A stretch of DNA of 64,000 bases from Craterostigma plantagineum (lineage: Eukaryota; Streptophyta; Magnoliopsida; Lamiales; Linderniaceae): contig JAPQWV010000002.1 of NCBI GenBank assembly GCA_027422505.1, positions 29,986,501-30,050,500 of the forward strand, in the 5' to 3' direction. The notes beneath the pieces were generated by a model. It saw nothing but the letters and a program-made list of their open reading frames with translations. It ran no database searches and was not told the origin of the DNA. A program made the translations under genes and the position numbers. How positions within the stretch are numbered: the first letter of the stretch is position 1; each line of letters begins with the position of its first letter. Positions 24,609-36,105 of the stretch are shown in pieces.

Positions 24609-24743
24609 CACGCTAATGTAAGCTTGTCTGAGAAAGAGTTGGGCTACAAACCGAGCACGGAGTTGAAGACAGGGCTGAAGAAATTCGTGAAGTGGTATCT
24701 TGATTATGAGGCTTTCGTGCTCGAGGAAAATCATAATGGATAA
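24609..24743 (+). pseudogene. GAE: UDP-glucuronate 4-epimerase 3' fragment
   Basis: Encodes only the last 44 residues of a UDP-glucuronate 4-epimerase (Golgi enzyme making UDP-galacturonate for pectin): HANVSLSEKELGYKPSTEL, then TGLKKFVKWYL. An RN just upstream (about 24602) suggests a small deletion before this point. The catalytic domain (NAD-binding fold, YxxxK) is absent, so this is a non-functional remnant. Confidence 0.7.
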
Positions 24744-25110
24744 AAGCGAGTGTTTTTTCTACCAATTCATCGACAACAAGCTAGTCAAAAGTTCATATAA
24801 AGAAATGATGTAATGTAAAGATCATCAATACATAAATAGTTTTTGCAAGAGTCGCTACGACTGCGAGGCCCCACTTTCCACATGCGTGCCAACTTCACGT
24901 TCTTCATCAAATTACTGACTCACCCAATCTTACACTAATTTATTATATTTGATTAAAAAATTACATAATATAAAAATCCCATCTTCAAAATCAGAACTTG
25001 TGATCAATCAATCATTTTGCAAGGTAAGAAGGTATACGCATAATAGAGGTGTTGGTATATATTTATGTATATTATTCGGTAGCAGCAATAGCAGACCTCT
25101 GATATCTGCA
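24744..25110. other. Intergenic, maspardin upstream region
   Basis: Short AT-rich stretch up to the maspardin start codon. Nothing recognised. Confidence 0.5.
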
Positions 25111-27373
25111 ATGAAAGGCGTCTTTTCGGCGCCCGGCGATTATAGCTATTTCAAGTCTCAAGTCCCTCTCCACAAGATCCCTGTAAGCTCAATTTCTTTT
25201 GTTCTTTTTTTCTGGCTGATTCTTGTTTTATTATCTTGTTTAAAAGGTTTGATCTTTCGATTTTAACAATGGGTTTCGTCTATTGTGAAGCTCTTGATCT
25301 GATGTGCAGCTTCTAAGAATTGTCTGATTGTTTTCGAGGATTTGATTCATTCTGTTGTTGACTTTGATGTTTATCTGAATACGGGATATACTTGGGCAAA
25401 AGATCTCACCTTTTATACAGTGGAGGATTTCAGTTCACGTTCTTGAGTTTAATTGCTTCAGCTTCTTACTCATGTTGGTTGTTTCGAAGTAAAACAAATC
25501 AAACTTGGTTTCTGTGGAATGAGAACTTGGTTTCTGCTTAAATTTTTAATGTTGTGGTCAGTTTGAACATTGGATAATCTTTCCCTGCATTGTAGATTGG
25601 CTCAAAGCAGTGGCGATATTACGATTTTGGTCCAAAAGTTGTGCCCCCCCTCGTATGTCTCCCGGGCATAGCTGGAACTGCAGATGTGTACTACAAGCAA
25701 GTCATGTCTTTATCTACGAAGGTAATAGTTGGTGATACTATATCAGATTATTGCTGCTCTAAAAAGGGATATTGATAACTTTCATTTCCTTTATCTTCGT
25801 TCGGTCTTGACTGCTCATTCTTTACATGGAAATGTCTTCTGCTCAACGACATTGTTTCCTCTTATGGTTGGTTATACCTGTCAGGGATATCGAGTCATAT
25901 CTATCGATATTCCACGCGTATGGAATCACCAGGAATGGCTTCAAGCATTTGAGAAATTTTTGGATGCTATTGATGTTCATCATGTAAGAATTTATATCAA
26001 CTGCACATGTTCGTTACATTTGGCCGTGTAAGTGAAAAGATCTCCAAAGCACATTTTGATCGGGTGTTATTAGGATCATGGAATTATTGATTGGTGTTCT
26101 GTTCTGATATACTTTTTATTCATCATTGATTAGTCTGATATTTCCTCGTAAAATAAACTTACACATATTACAGATACATTTGTACGGCACATCCCTTGGA
26201 GGCTTCTTAGCTCAACTCTTTGCTCAATATCGACCGAGGAGAGTAAAATCGCTGGTGCTGTCAAACACATTTTTGGAGACGAGCAGTTTCTCAGCTTCCA
26301 TGCCTTGGTCTCCTATGTATGTTGTGACATAAGCTAATACGACTTTCTAGTAAGATGCAAAAGCTAATGATTTCAGCGTTATCAGTCAGAAAACTACTAT
26401 TGCTCTTACAGTGTAGGCTGGACACCTTCATTTCTGCTGAAGCGCTACGTCCTAAGTGGGATTCATGCTGGTCCTCACGAACCTTTTATCGCAGATTCTG
26501 TGGACTTTGTTGTTTCCCAGGTAAAAATCTCTCTCTTACAACATTGATGAATGCAATGATCTCATTTCGTAAGCCTTAGTTAGAGATTGCTGGGCTCTTT
26601 TTGCAGGTTGAGGCCCTTTCAAAGGACGATCTGGCATCAAGGTTAAGCTTAACAGTTGATTCAGCCTCAGTTGGACCTCTCCTCCTTTCGGATACCTTAA
26701 TTACGATAATGGACGTAAGTTCACAGTTAACTTTTTATGGTTTCGATCATGGGATCTAAATATCTCTTTCGATCATGGTGTTTGTACTTTGATGCAATAA
26801 TCCAATTTTTTTTTTTTTTGGGTCGAAAAGACGAATGATTTCTGCGCAATTCCTCAACAACTGAAAGACCAAGTGATCGAAAGATATCCCAACGCCAGAC
26901 AAGCGCATCTCAAGTCGGGCGGCGACTTTCCTTTCCTCTCAAGACCAGATGAAATAAACCTACACCTTCAGGTTTCTGATATGAACACATAGTTTCGTCA
27001 TTTTGAGCGCCTATCTACGTAAAAAAGTCCTTCCTTTGATCTTCAACGCTCGTCCGTAATTTCACAGCTTCACCTGAGAAGAGTTGGCGTCAAAGCTATA
27101 CAAGACTTGGTCCAAAGAATCCCTAAAGAAGATGCTGGCGAGAGTTCAAACGAACAAAGCAACATCGAAAAGGATACCAAGGATGAGTCATTACACGATC
27201 AAAGGGAAAGCATAGACCTCTACGACGATAGCGAACCTGATCCTCTGCTTCCGGAAAGTTCTAGAACAGGTGATTTTGCAGGCAATGATCATCCATTTGT
27301 GGTCGATGATGAATCTCAGCTTCCTTTAACGCACGAAGGTACCCTCGAGAACTCGAAAGATACACTACACTAG
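25111..27373 (+). CDS. SPG21: Maspardin (SPG21-like alpha/beta-hydrolase)
   Basis: Plant homologue of maspardin, a cytosolic/endosomal alpha/beta-hydrolase-fold protein of uncertain enzymatic activity. Eight exons: 25111-25182, 25596-25721, 25885-25983, 26174-26316, 26412-26520, 26607-26714, 26831-26971, 27068-27373; phases agree and give 367 aa. Motifs: CLPGIAGTADVYYKQ near the oxyanion region, YRVISIDIPRVWNHQEW, nucleophile elbow LYGTSLGGFLAQ (Ser about 106), and KSLVLSNTF. The C-terminal tail after LHLRRVGVKAIQDL is acidic and low-complexity. The start MKGVFSAPGDYSYFKSQVPL is the conserved plant N-terminus. Confidence 0.92.
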
Positions 27374-28709
27374 CTTCCATTGCATCAATGAAACACGCCC
27401 TCTGTACATTAATCTCTGTGTATAGTTCGGAGAGTTTGAACTATGATTTCTCTTTTGGGGAAGTTCTTGATTCGAGTCGATTTAGTTTTTTGCCTTTGGA
27501 ACTACTCGGTTTTGCATGTAATGATCACTCACTTTGTCCCATCTTCGTTTTCGTTTTTGTTTTTTTTTTAAAGATTGATTATTACAAGTGAGCTACTGTG
27601 GGTGCCGTTTCTTTATAGAGTGTAACAGTAGAATCCATTGAGAGAGCCCACAATGACAAAATGTGCTTTTTATCATTATCGAAAGAGAAAGATGCTTTTG
27701 CTGTGATCTTTCTTTATCATCATTTGCTGTCTTAGAAAAGCATGTAATGTACAACAAAAGTGCGGTTTCTTGGTAAGAAAAATCAAATCTTTAAGGTTAT
27801 AAAAATCATTTTTTTAACAAAGGAATTCGAAGTTGGTTTCCTACTTGTGTGAAGCCTTGACTCTTGTAGGAATAAAATCATGTCGTGAATGGTGGTAATA
27901 AATCAAGAAACCATTTAAGACTATTCTAATACTCTTATAATAATTGAGTTGTGAAGTTGGATGGTGGTTGTGGTACAATGTTTGACGATTGGCAATGATC
28001 AATTTGTTTCATTTTATTTTATTTTTAAGTAATATTATATTCTTGGATCTTATTTTACATATTAGATTATTGAAGTACACCGATTTCCATGTTAGGCTAA
28101 AATACACTTAATTAGGTATGATATGTTGATCAAGAATTATGTTTAGGAACAAAGGAAAAATGGTCAATTACAAAGGGAATCCAATGACAGTAATGTTTGA
28201 TTTCTTTTTTTTTTTTTTCAAATTTCAAACAAAAACGCATAAATGCCAGGAAAAGCACAGAAAAATTCTCCAAGCGAATGATGTCGTCTAAATTTTTTAC
28301 CCAACACTTTCAAAATTATGGAATAACGGGTAATAATATGACATGCACTAATGTCCTTAGTTTCGTTAGATTTCTCGAATCTTGGTCCGTAGTGGATATT
28401 CAAATTATTTTGGACGAAATAAAAACTTGGAATTCTATAACTTTATTTACGCCGCACACCGCAGATTGATTGAGAACGTCACACAATCCAATGTCATCTT
28501 TCTAGATAACTGCAATTAAACCCTTCTCAAGTCTTCGCTATTAAATATTTTCAAAAATTATAACCCTTTTACCTCTATTTGTTTCCTAATTTATCTATTT
28601 GTTTATGCACTAACTCTTTCTTTTTTGTAAAGATTTTCCACAAGTTAGTACATGTGCATGCATGTTTTTCTACTCTTCAAAGTCGTAGCTGCTGACAGCA
28701 TTTCACATT

Positions 28710-28753
<44 letters not shown>

Positions 28754-28866
28754 CTTGCTATCTTCTGACCTCTCTCATCAACGATAACGAACACCATGAA
28801 CACACAGTAGCATTAGCATCACAGTCTCTTAATTCTTTGAAAAACAGAGAAAAAAAGAACAGAATA
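27374..28866. other. Intergenic with (CT)n microsatellite
   Basis: Maspardin 3' UTR followed by AT-rich DNA. A (CT)n run at about 28712-28750 lies about 120 bp upstream of the LRR receptor start and is probably in its promoter or 5' UTR. No coding signal. Confidence 0.55.
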
Positions 28867-31521
28867 ATGCACACTTCACGCGCCACCCAAACCTTCCTTC
28901 TCATTATTACGTGCTCTCACTTCATAATAACCTTTGCATCTGCAAACGCTGAGCTAAGAGCATTGATGGAGATAAAATCATCTCTAGACCCGCAAAACAA
29001 GTACCTATCTTCGTGGACAAGCGACGGCGACCCCTGCGGCGGATCTTTCGTCGGCGTGGCGTGCAACGAACACCGTAAAGTGGCCAACATCTCCTTGCAG
29101 GGAAAAGGGCTCGACGGCAGAGTACCGCCGGCCGTGGCGGAGCTGAAATGCCTGTCGGGACTTTTCTTGCATTATAATTCTTTGAGCGGTGAGATTCCTA
29201 AGGAGATAGCTGAGCTCACTGAGCTCACCGATCTCTATCTGAATGTTAATAATCTGACTGGTGCCATACCTAAGGAGATCGGAAACATGGCTAGCATCCA
29301 AGGTAATCTCACAACTTCAACTGATAAATTAATTGATGAAAAATGAAAAAGTGCCGACCTTTTTCTTCTTTCTGTCTTTTTTCTGTGGTGGGCTGTTAGC
29401 ATATGATCAAAAGTTTGAATTTTGTGATTTAGTGGCTCTGCTTTTTCATCTCTTTCTTCGTCTCTTTAGCCCGTCCTCTCTTTTCTTGTCTTTTTACACT
29501 CATCGTACGGCTCAAATTTGAGTTTTCTATGACATATCTTATGATTCAGTGCTGCAGCTATGTTGCAACCAGTTAACTGGGACCATACCTTCAGAAATGG
29601 GATCCTTGAAAAAGCTAAGCGTTCTTACATTGGAAAGGAACAGATTAACAGGGCAAATCCCTTCAAGCCTGGGGAATCTAATCATGTTAAAAAGACTGTA
29701 TTTGAGCTTCAATGAACTCTCAGGCACAATCCCAGGTTCTCTAACAAGCATTCCCTCGCTCGAAATCCTCGACGTACAGAACAACACACTTTCTGGCCTC
29801 GTTCCTTCTGGTAACTTCAGTTTCTCTTGCCTTAACTATGATTAGTCGTTTGCTTTCTTCCCAGTTTCATGTGTCTAAAACACTTGTGTGTTATATAAAG
29901 GTTTGAAGAGATTGAACGAAGGGTTTCATTTCGACAACAACCCTGGCCTATGTGGAGCTGGCTTCTCATCCTCCTTAAGAGCTTGTACACCATGGGACAA
30001 TCAGAATCTGAATCAAATCGACCCTTCGAAGACTACGCTCGCCAACCAAACTGATCCCAAGAACGTACCAAGATCAGCAAACTTATCGGTCCCGTGTAAC
30101 CAAACGAAGTGCTCGAAGCCCTCTCCGAAGCTTCCCAAAATTGGAATCATCGCAGGCGCAATAATCCTGCCGTTCGCAGTCGCCGTCGTGGCGTTCGTAT
30201 GCATCGTTCGATACCGCCGTGGAAAGCAGAAAGTTGGGAACAAATCTGATACCGCAGAGGATAGGCTCAGCACCAACGAGTCGAAAGATTCCTTCAAGAG
30301 AAGCCCTTCGCCGCTCGCCTCGTCAGAGTACTCAAACGCATGCTGGCACCTAGAAGAGTTTTCCAGCGATGGGACTCATAGGTTCAATCTTGAAGAAGTC
30401 GAATCTGCTACTCAGCATTTCTGTGAGGTGAATCTTTTGGGGAAGGGCAAGTTCTCGGCGGTGTATAAAGGGATATTGAAGGATGGTTCTGTCGTGGCGA
30501 TTAAGAGCATAAGCAAGAGTAGCTGCAAAGTAGAGGAGGACGAGTTTATGAGGGGAATGGGCTTGCTGAATTCTCTAAGGCACGAAAATCTCGTTAGGCT
30601 TAGGGGTTTTTGCTGCTCGAAAGCTAGGGGCGAGTGTTTCTTGATCTACGATTACGTTCCTAAAGGAAGCTTGTTGAAGTACTTGGACGTTGATGATGAA
30701 GATGGTAGCAGAAGAAGCTCTGTTCTTGACTGGGATACGAGGGTCAACATCATCAATGGCATTGCAAGAGGTTTGTCCCACATATCTAATTACACTGATT
30801 CACTTGCCGGAAGAAAAGGGCATTGACCAGGTTTTAGACACTTGCGAGAAAAGCAGCAATAAATGACTCATTTAATCATCTTTTATGTTGGTCCACACTG
30901 AAACAGATGAGGAAGACTCTTTGATGGTTACTTTCAACTGTTTCTGTCGAAAATTGAAGTCTGTCCCAAGAGCTAATTCTTATCCTATTACATGGTTTTA
31001 GTTACTAATCCATATTCATTACATTACAAACAGGCATCCTATATCTGCACGGAGGCCAAGCAAACTGCCCGCCGATCATTCACCAAAACATATCGGTTGA
31101 AAAGGTTCTCTTGGACCGAAGTTTGAAGCCCTTAATTCTTGATTCTGGGCTTCTCAAGCTTTTAGCAGACGACGTAGTTTACTCAGCGCTAAAGGTCAGC
31201 GCTGCCTTGGGCTACATGGCGCCCGAATATATATCCACGGGTCGTTTCACAGAGAAGAGCGATGTATACGCTTATGGAGTCATCATACTCCAAGTACTAT
31301 GTGGTAAGACGAAGCTTTCGACTGCAGTTAGGACAGCAGCTGAATCTGGGAAACTCGACGAACTTGTCGACTCGAAGCTTGACGGGAATTTCTCGAAAGA
31401 CGAGGCGCTTAAGCTTGCGAAAATTGCTTTGGATTGTACGAATGATGATCCCGAGAGTAGGCCGAGCATAGAAGCTGTTGTCGTGGAGCTAAACGAGCCA
31501 TGTACTGAGAGCCTAGCCTAG
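28867..31521 (+). CDS. LRR receptor-like protein with atypical kinase domain
   Basis: Four exons: 28867-29302, 29550-29810, 29901-30770, 31034-31521; 684 aa. A hydrophobic signal peptide precedes AELRALMEIKSSLD and the cap WTSDGDPCGG. About five or six leucine-rich repeats follow, then NNPGLCGAGF, a transmembrane helix (residues about 313-337) and a kinase-like domain. The glycine loop is LGKGKFSAVYKG and Lys about 434 lies in VAIKS. The catalytic loop reads IHQNISVEKVLLD (HQN for HRD, positions about 539-541) and the metal motif DSG for DFG, so catalysis is doubtful. The closest family I recall is the Arabidopsis At5g51560/At4g22730 type, whose function is poorly known. Confidence 0.9.
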
Positions 31522-31980
31522 TGGTTGAATGTTAGAGATAACAACATTATTTTCAAGAAGGATGAATGGGATGGCGCAATGTAAGGACTAAAGCTGTGAT
31601 TCTGTAATGAGAACCTTGCTTGTACTGAAAATGGAATTCTTTTTTGTATAATTAACTATCAAAATAAGGATAAATAAAGACAGTTAATGACCACCGATGC
31701 ATGTCTTTCAACCGTTACACGTCGGTTTGTTCTGCTCCTAGCGTACAAGTCCGTTTTCTTGTAATTTTCTTCCCCCTTTGAAGAAAATTTCTATCAACTT
31801 GTGTGTAGTACAAAGCTGTCTTTTTTCTTGATTTCGAAGCTAATGCAAAGGGCCCAAAGCCGCCGAGATAGACTATTACATCATCCTTCAGCTGGGATTG
31901 AATTCCTCTCAGACCACAAGATAAAAAAATATACATGTGAATGAATACAGAACACTCATTGAGCTAAGACAGTTTCGAAT
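31522..31980. other. Intergenic left of the retrotransposon
   Basis: Receptor 3' UTR and what was, before the insertion, the distal promoter of the KEULE-like gene on the far side. No coding signal. Confidence 0.5.
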
Positions 31981-31985
31981 GTTAT
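31981..31985. other. Target-site duplication, left copy (GTTAT)
   Basis: GTTAT directly precedes the left LTR; the same five bases follow the right LTR at 45300-45304. Confidence 0.95.
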
Positions 31986-32727
31986 TGATACCGCCAAAAA
32001 ATGGATCTGCCGCGTCGGACGACTAACAGACCTCTTCCCGCCTAGATTCCACCACGCAGGTTACCTAATCGCTTGAAAACAGGATAAGGGTTGGGGGTCG
32101 TTTGCCCTCTTGCCTAGGTCAAGAGGGTAAATTCCATGTTCCAGGTGTAAAGCGGCATAGAAAGTGATGTGTAGTGTGTGTTTATGAGTAATTAATTGGA
32201 CAGAGTAACGGTAGGATACGCGAGAAGAGCTCCTGTTCTTGAATGCGTTGGTAGTATTTATAGGCTTCTGCCCTTGGGCGGTTTTCCCACGGTTGAGACC
32301 CACGTTCCGCGATTCTAGGGGTCGAACTTCCTTATCGCCCATGATGGCACGTTTCCTAAACCTATCGAGTGTCAGGCGGTTATTCTGCACGTCTTACTTG
32401 CATCATCGTGGGCGAATCGTGGCAGTTTTCGAGTCGGATGACCGCTACTCTCGAGGGCAGGGTCTTCCCCCGGACTCGGGAAATATACCCGAGTCCTTCT
32501 TTACCTCTCGGGTAGCTTCCTGGAGTGTTTTCGAGGGTACGCGTCCCTCGGATGGAGCGCCCGAGGACCTTATGATTACGTTCCGAGAGGCTTGGTTCTT
32601 CGTCGCAGGTGTTGTCCTATAATCCTCGGGCCCGTGGTGCTGGTAGGTACTCCTAGGATGAGGTTGTTAGGTCAGCGGAGATGGGTCGGGTGTTTTGCCG
32701 CGGGGTCGATTAGACCCGAAGGTAACA
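31986..32727 (-). repeat. 3' LTR (left)
   Basis: 742 bp, starts TGATACCGCC and ends GAAGGTAACA on the plus strand. It matches the right LTR base for base as far as I can read, including two non-coding open frames that appear at the same offset in both. On the element's strand it carries TATAAATA (32255-32262). Confidence 0.95.
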
Positions 32728-32742
32728 ATAGTCCCCCCTTCG
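32728..32742 (-). other. Polypurine tract
   Basis: On the element strand GAAGGGGGGACTAT lies immediately before the 3' LTR, the expected position for plus-strand priming. Confidence 0.8.
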
Positions 32743-33076
32743 AGTAGTCCAAAAGAAGTATGGTGAATTTTGGACGTTTTTGTGAGGTAGTGGCGAAATA
32801 TCCGATCCATTGCGACCCCGAGGGCTGTCATTGGGCTCTTATTCCGCATACTCTTTCCCGGGCATAGGCCCATTACTTCTTCCTTAGGGGCCTTAAACAC
32901 CGTTCCAGCTTTCAATCCACGTGTCGCGCTTCTACTGGTCGGCTCTGATGGGACGTCTGGGCAGGGATTTTCGCGCCTCTTCCCAAGTTGACGCGGATCG
33001 CCAAATTTTTTGCGCGGATCGACACGGCCCGTTGATCCGGCTTCGATCCAAGGGCTCGGAACGATGGCGTGGGGCC

Positions 33077-33084
33077 TATATATA
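33077..33084 (+). promoter_or_regulatory. TATA box of antisense gene 1
   Basis: TATATATA in a GC-rich context, 156 bp before the start codon of antisense gene 1 and on the opposite strand to gag-pol. Confidence 0.55.
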
Positions 33085-33239
33085 CCCCACTTCCTTCGTC
33101 ATTTCCCTTTCTTCTACTTTCTCTCACTAATATCTCTCCTCAAGAAGTTCCCGAGCGCCCGATCCATCCAGCCTTCCTTTCCCAGCTTTTTAGGTTTTCT
33201 CGTAAGTCTTCCTCCCCTTAGCCTTTTACTTTTGGTACC

Positions 33240-35532
33240 ATGACTTCTAGCTCTAGTGATAGCTCTCGTGTAGATTCGGGTGATTTTTCCGGGGGGTCGG
33301 GTGGATCTAGTAGCTCTAGTTCAAGTAGTTCGTCTGATAACAATAGTTCCTTTGTTGAGGGTTCTGGGAGCCCTAGGGTTGATGTGGGGGATAGCCCACG
33401 GGTAGATGTCGTAGGTCCTCGGGAGGGCTCCTCGAGGGCCTCTTCGGTAGATTCTGAGGCTACGTATACTGTCTCGACTCCGCTTCCGCCTCTCGCTTTT
33501 GGAGAGCCCTCCCCTCCCCTTGAAAGTGATTTCCCCAGTCCTGGGGCCTTCCGTCGGGCCTTTAGTGCCTGGGTCGGGGAGGTTGAGACCATCCGAGCTG
33601 CTCGCGAAGGTGTTCGTTGGCATCAAATCAAGGTCTCTACTTTCAGACATTCAGATCTTCCTAGGTTAGTATCTCTCTCGGGTCTTCCCGACGATTTTGA
33701 AGTTAGAATTCCCTCTCCCATCGACCTAGCCAGTAATCCTCCCGAGGGTTTTGGTACTTATTTTTTGGATCAGGTCGAGATGGGGCTTAGATTTCCTCTG
33801 CCCCGTTTTCTTGTAGATATTTGTCAATATTTTGGAATTTCCCCTGCCCAATTAGCACCGAACTCCTTTAGCCTTCTTCTCTCACTTGCTGTCATTCTTG
33901 CCCACTTTCGCTTTGAGCCCTCTATCCCTATGATCACCTCTTTCCTGAAGCTTAATAAGAAAGAGGAAGGGAAATTCTTCTTCACCCCTTCACGCACTCC
34001 TGTTCTCATCCGAGGCAATCCCTCCTCTCATAAGGGTTGGATGAGTAAATATTTCTTTGTTAAGCCCTCGGTAGACAGCGCCGAGTCCGCGCTACTCCCC
34101 TTCTCCTGGAGCGACAACCATACAATTTCCAATCCTCTTCCTCCCGAAACATCCTCTAGGATCGAAACCTTCTTGGCCAGGGTAGGCTCGAGGCGATATT
34201 GGGCCAAAAAACTCCGAGAAGAAGAACTCCTTTGCGCCCATGGTTTCTCTTCGAAAGGCGCCAAACTCACCATGACCCTAGGTATACCATTAGAGTCCCG
34301 ATGCGCCCCACCTTTGATTTAACCCCCGTTATGACGCATGTTCTGACTTCCTACTTCTCTTTTGCAGCTGATCGGATGTCTCTCGCCGAGGTCATTGCCA
34401 TCGCTGACGAGGAGGATGAGGATCTTTGCCAGCCAACTCCCCAAGAAAATGCCCCAAATACCCGTTCAAAGGGTAAGGGCAAGGCCCCCGCTTCCTCCTC
34501 GGGGGTAAAAAAGTCTGCGCCGAAGCGAGCGGCTCCTTCCCAAGGAGGGGCTGCGGCGAAGAGAACCCGAGCTTCTTCAAGTCATCCTGTTTCCTCACCT
34601 CCGGGGGGTCCAATTGCGTTGGGTCGGGCTAAACAACCCGCTTTCTTCGATGATCCATCAAAGGAGGAGTGCTGGGAGTTCCTTCGGGAATTCCCTGATG
34701 AAGCTAACAGGCATTATACTCGCGAGCTCTCCTATCTTGACCTTAGAAGCCTCCTTGGTACTACCGTCGGGCAGGTATGTATTCCTCTCTGCTTTTCACT
34801 TCATCGGGCGACTTTGATCTTACCGAACCTCCGTTAATGTAGTCGCTCTCTCTGGTGACCGAGGTCACGAAACGTCTCTCCCGGCTTGCTGAGCGAAATA
34901 AAACCCTGTCCCATGCCGAGGCCGAATTTCGCAAGAGGGTGGAGGAGCTTGAGCGAGAGGTAGTCGAGGCTAAGACTCGGGAGAAAAAGCTCCAGGAAGA
35001 AGCGGCAGAGCTCCAACGCCATCTTTCTCGATCGGAGGTGGCCCGAGTTGAAGATAGGAGGGAGTGGGAAAAGGATCTGGAGCAGAACTACGTCCCCAAG
35101 CGCACCCATCTAAACGATATGAAGACCTTCTTCAAGTGGGGCTTCTATGGGTGCATCTCCGAACTTCGAGCACACGGGTATAGTAGGGCGGATCACCCCT
35201 TCAAGTTTCTGAATGCCATCAGGACTTTGAAGGAGGCCCCTTCTGGGGGCTATTTGCCCGAACCCCGAGATGAGAGCGGTCCTTCGAGGACGCCAATTGT
35301 GCGGGCCCCCGCCGCAGTTGTGGCTGAGCCCCCGTTCGAGGAGATGCGAGGTGCCTCCGGGGAAGAAACCCGTGATGATGCTGGGGAGACCCAGGTACCG
35401 GGGGGTTCTGCTGAGGAAGAAGCCCTTAAGGAGCAAGCCGAGGAGGGAGAGGGAGAAGGCCAGGAGGTTGGAGCTTGCGGAGATGCTGAGAAGCCCGGGG
35501 AAGTCGCCGGGGGTGGAGATCAGGCCAGCTAG
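33240..35532 (+). CDS. Retrotransposon antisense gene 1 (putative gypsy-type transposon protein)
   Basis: Encoded opposite to gag-pol. Three exons, 33240-34281, 34368-34774 and 34843-35532, joined by short GT-AG introns (86 and 68 nt, phases 1 and 0), give about 712 aa. The N-terminus is a Ser/Asp/Gly low-complexity tract. Residues about 120-300 hold WHQIKVSTF, GTYFLDQVEMGLRFPLPRF and FGISPAQLAPNS, the signature of the PF04195 'putative gypsy type transposon' family found antisense in Tat elements. A Lys/Arg-rich disordered stretch follows, then a coiled coil (LSRLAERNKTLSHAEAEF onward) and FFKWGFYGCISELRAHGY. Role unknown. No premature stop in the spliced reading. Confidence 0.7.
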
Positions 35533-36019
35533 GCCGTTTAAACCTTTTCCTTTTGTGTCTTTTCTTTCTGTTGGTCGGGGAATGTAATGAACCCTAATAT
35601 ATATATATCTCTTTTCTGTCCTCTCTGAACGTGGCCCCCCGGGGCATAATATATGATCGAATGTCGAGCCTTCGGGCATTTACTTTTCTTATCGCATTTG
35701 TTCTCTTTTGCTTCAGTTCCTCATATGCTTCTACGTATTCTCGGGTAGTCTGCCCGACAACATGCTGCGCATCCCGAGGATGTACAGTGTTCTCGGGACT
35801 TTTTACGGCATTGGGTCATTCCGAGACGTTCTCGCCCGGTCTTCATTAATTCCGTAAAAGTAGCGCAGACTTAGTCCAAGTGAAAACCGAACTTACTTAA
35901 AACAGTACGCTCGAGAATTTAGCAACGACTACTCCTAGAATATCAGGTACCGAGTCAGATGACCGTTTGAATTTTTGAATTTCGGGCTTACCGACTTCTC
36001 GCCCAAGCAAAGGTCTCTC
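35533..36019. other. Spacer between the two antisense genes
   Basis: Presumably gene 1 3' UTR, with an AT run near 35598-35610, and gene 2 upstream region. No coding signal. Confidence 0.45.
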
Positions 36020-36027
36020 TATAAATA
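36020..36027 (+). promoter_or_regulatory. TATA box of antisense gene 2
   Basis: TATAAATA, 79 bp before the start codon of antisense gene 2; spacing suits a TATA promoter with a short leader. Confidence 0.6.
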
Positions 36028-36105
36028 CCGACAATCCTTTAGCTTTCCCTGGATTATCCCCTCTCCTGTGTCTTCCCTTTTTTGCTTCTCATTCTCAGAG
36101 TTTAT

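Noticed and set aside
28197..28469. 90-aa frame in the LRR receptor upstream region
   Set aside because: Low-complexity AT-rich translation without motifs.
32239..32622. 127-aa and 109-aa open frames in each LTR
   Set aside because: They occur identically in both LTRs, overlap on opposite strands and show no protein-family features.
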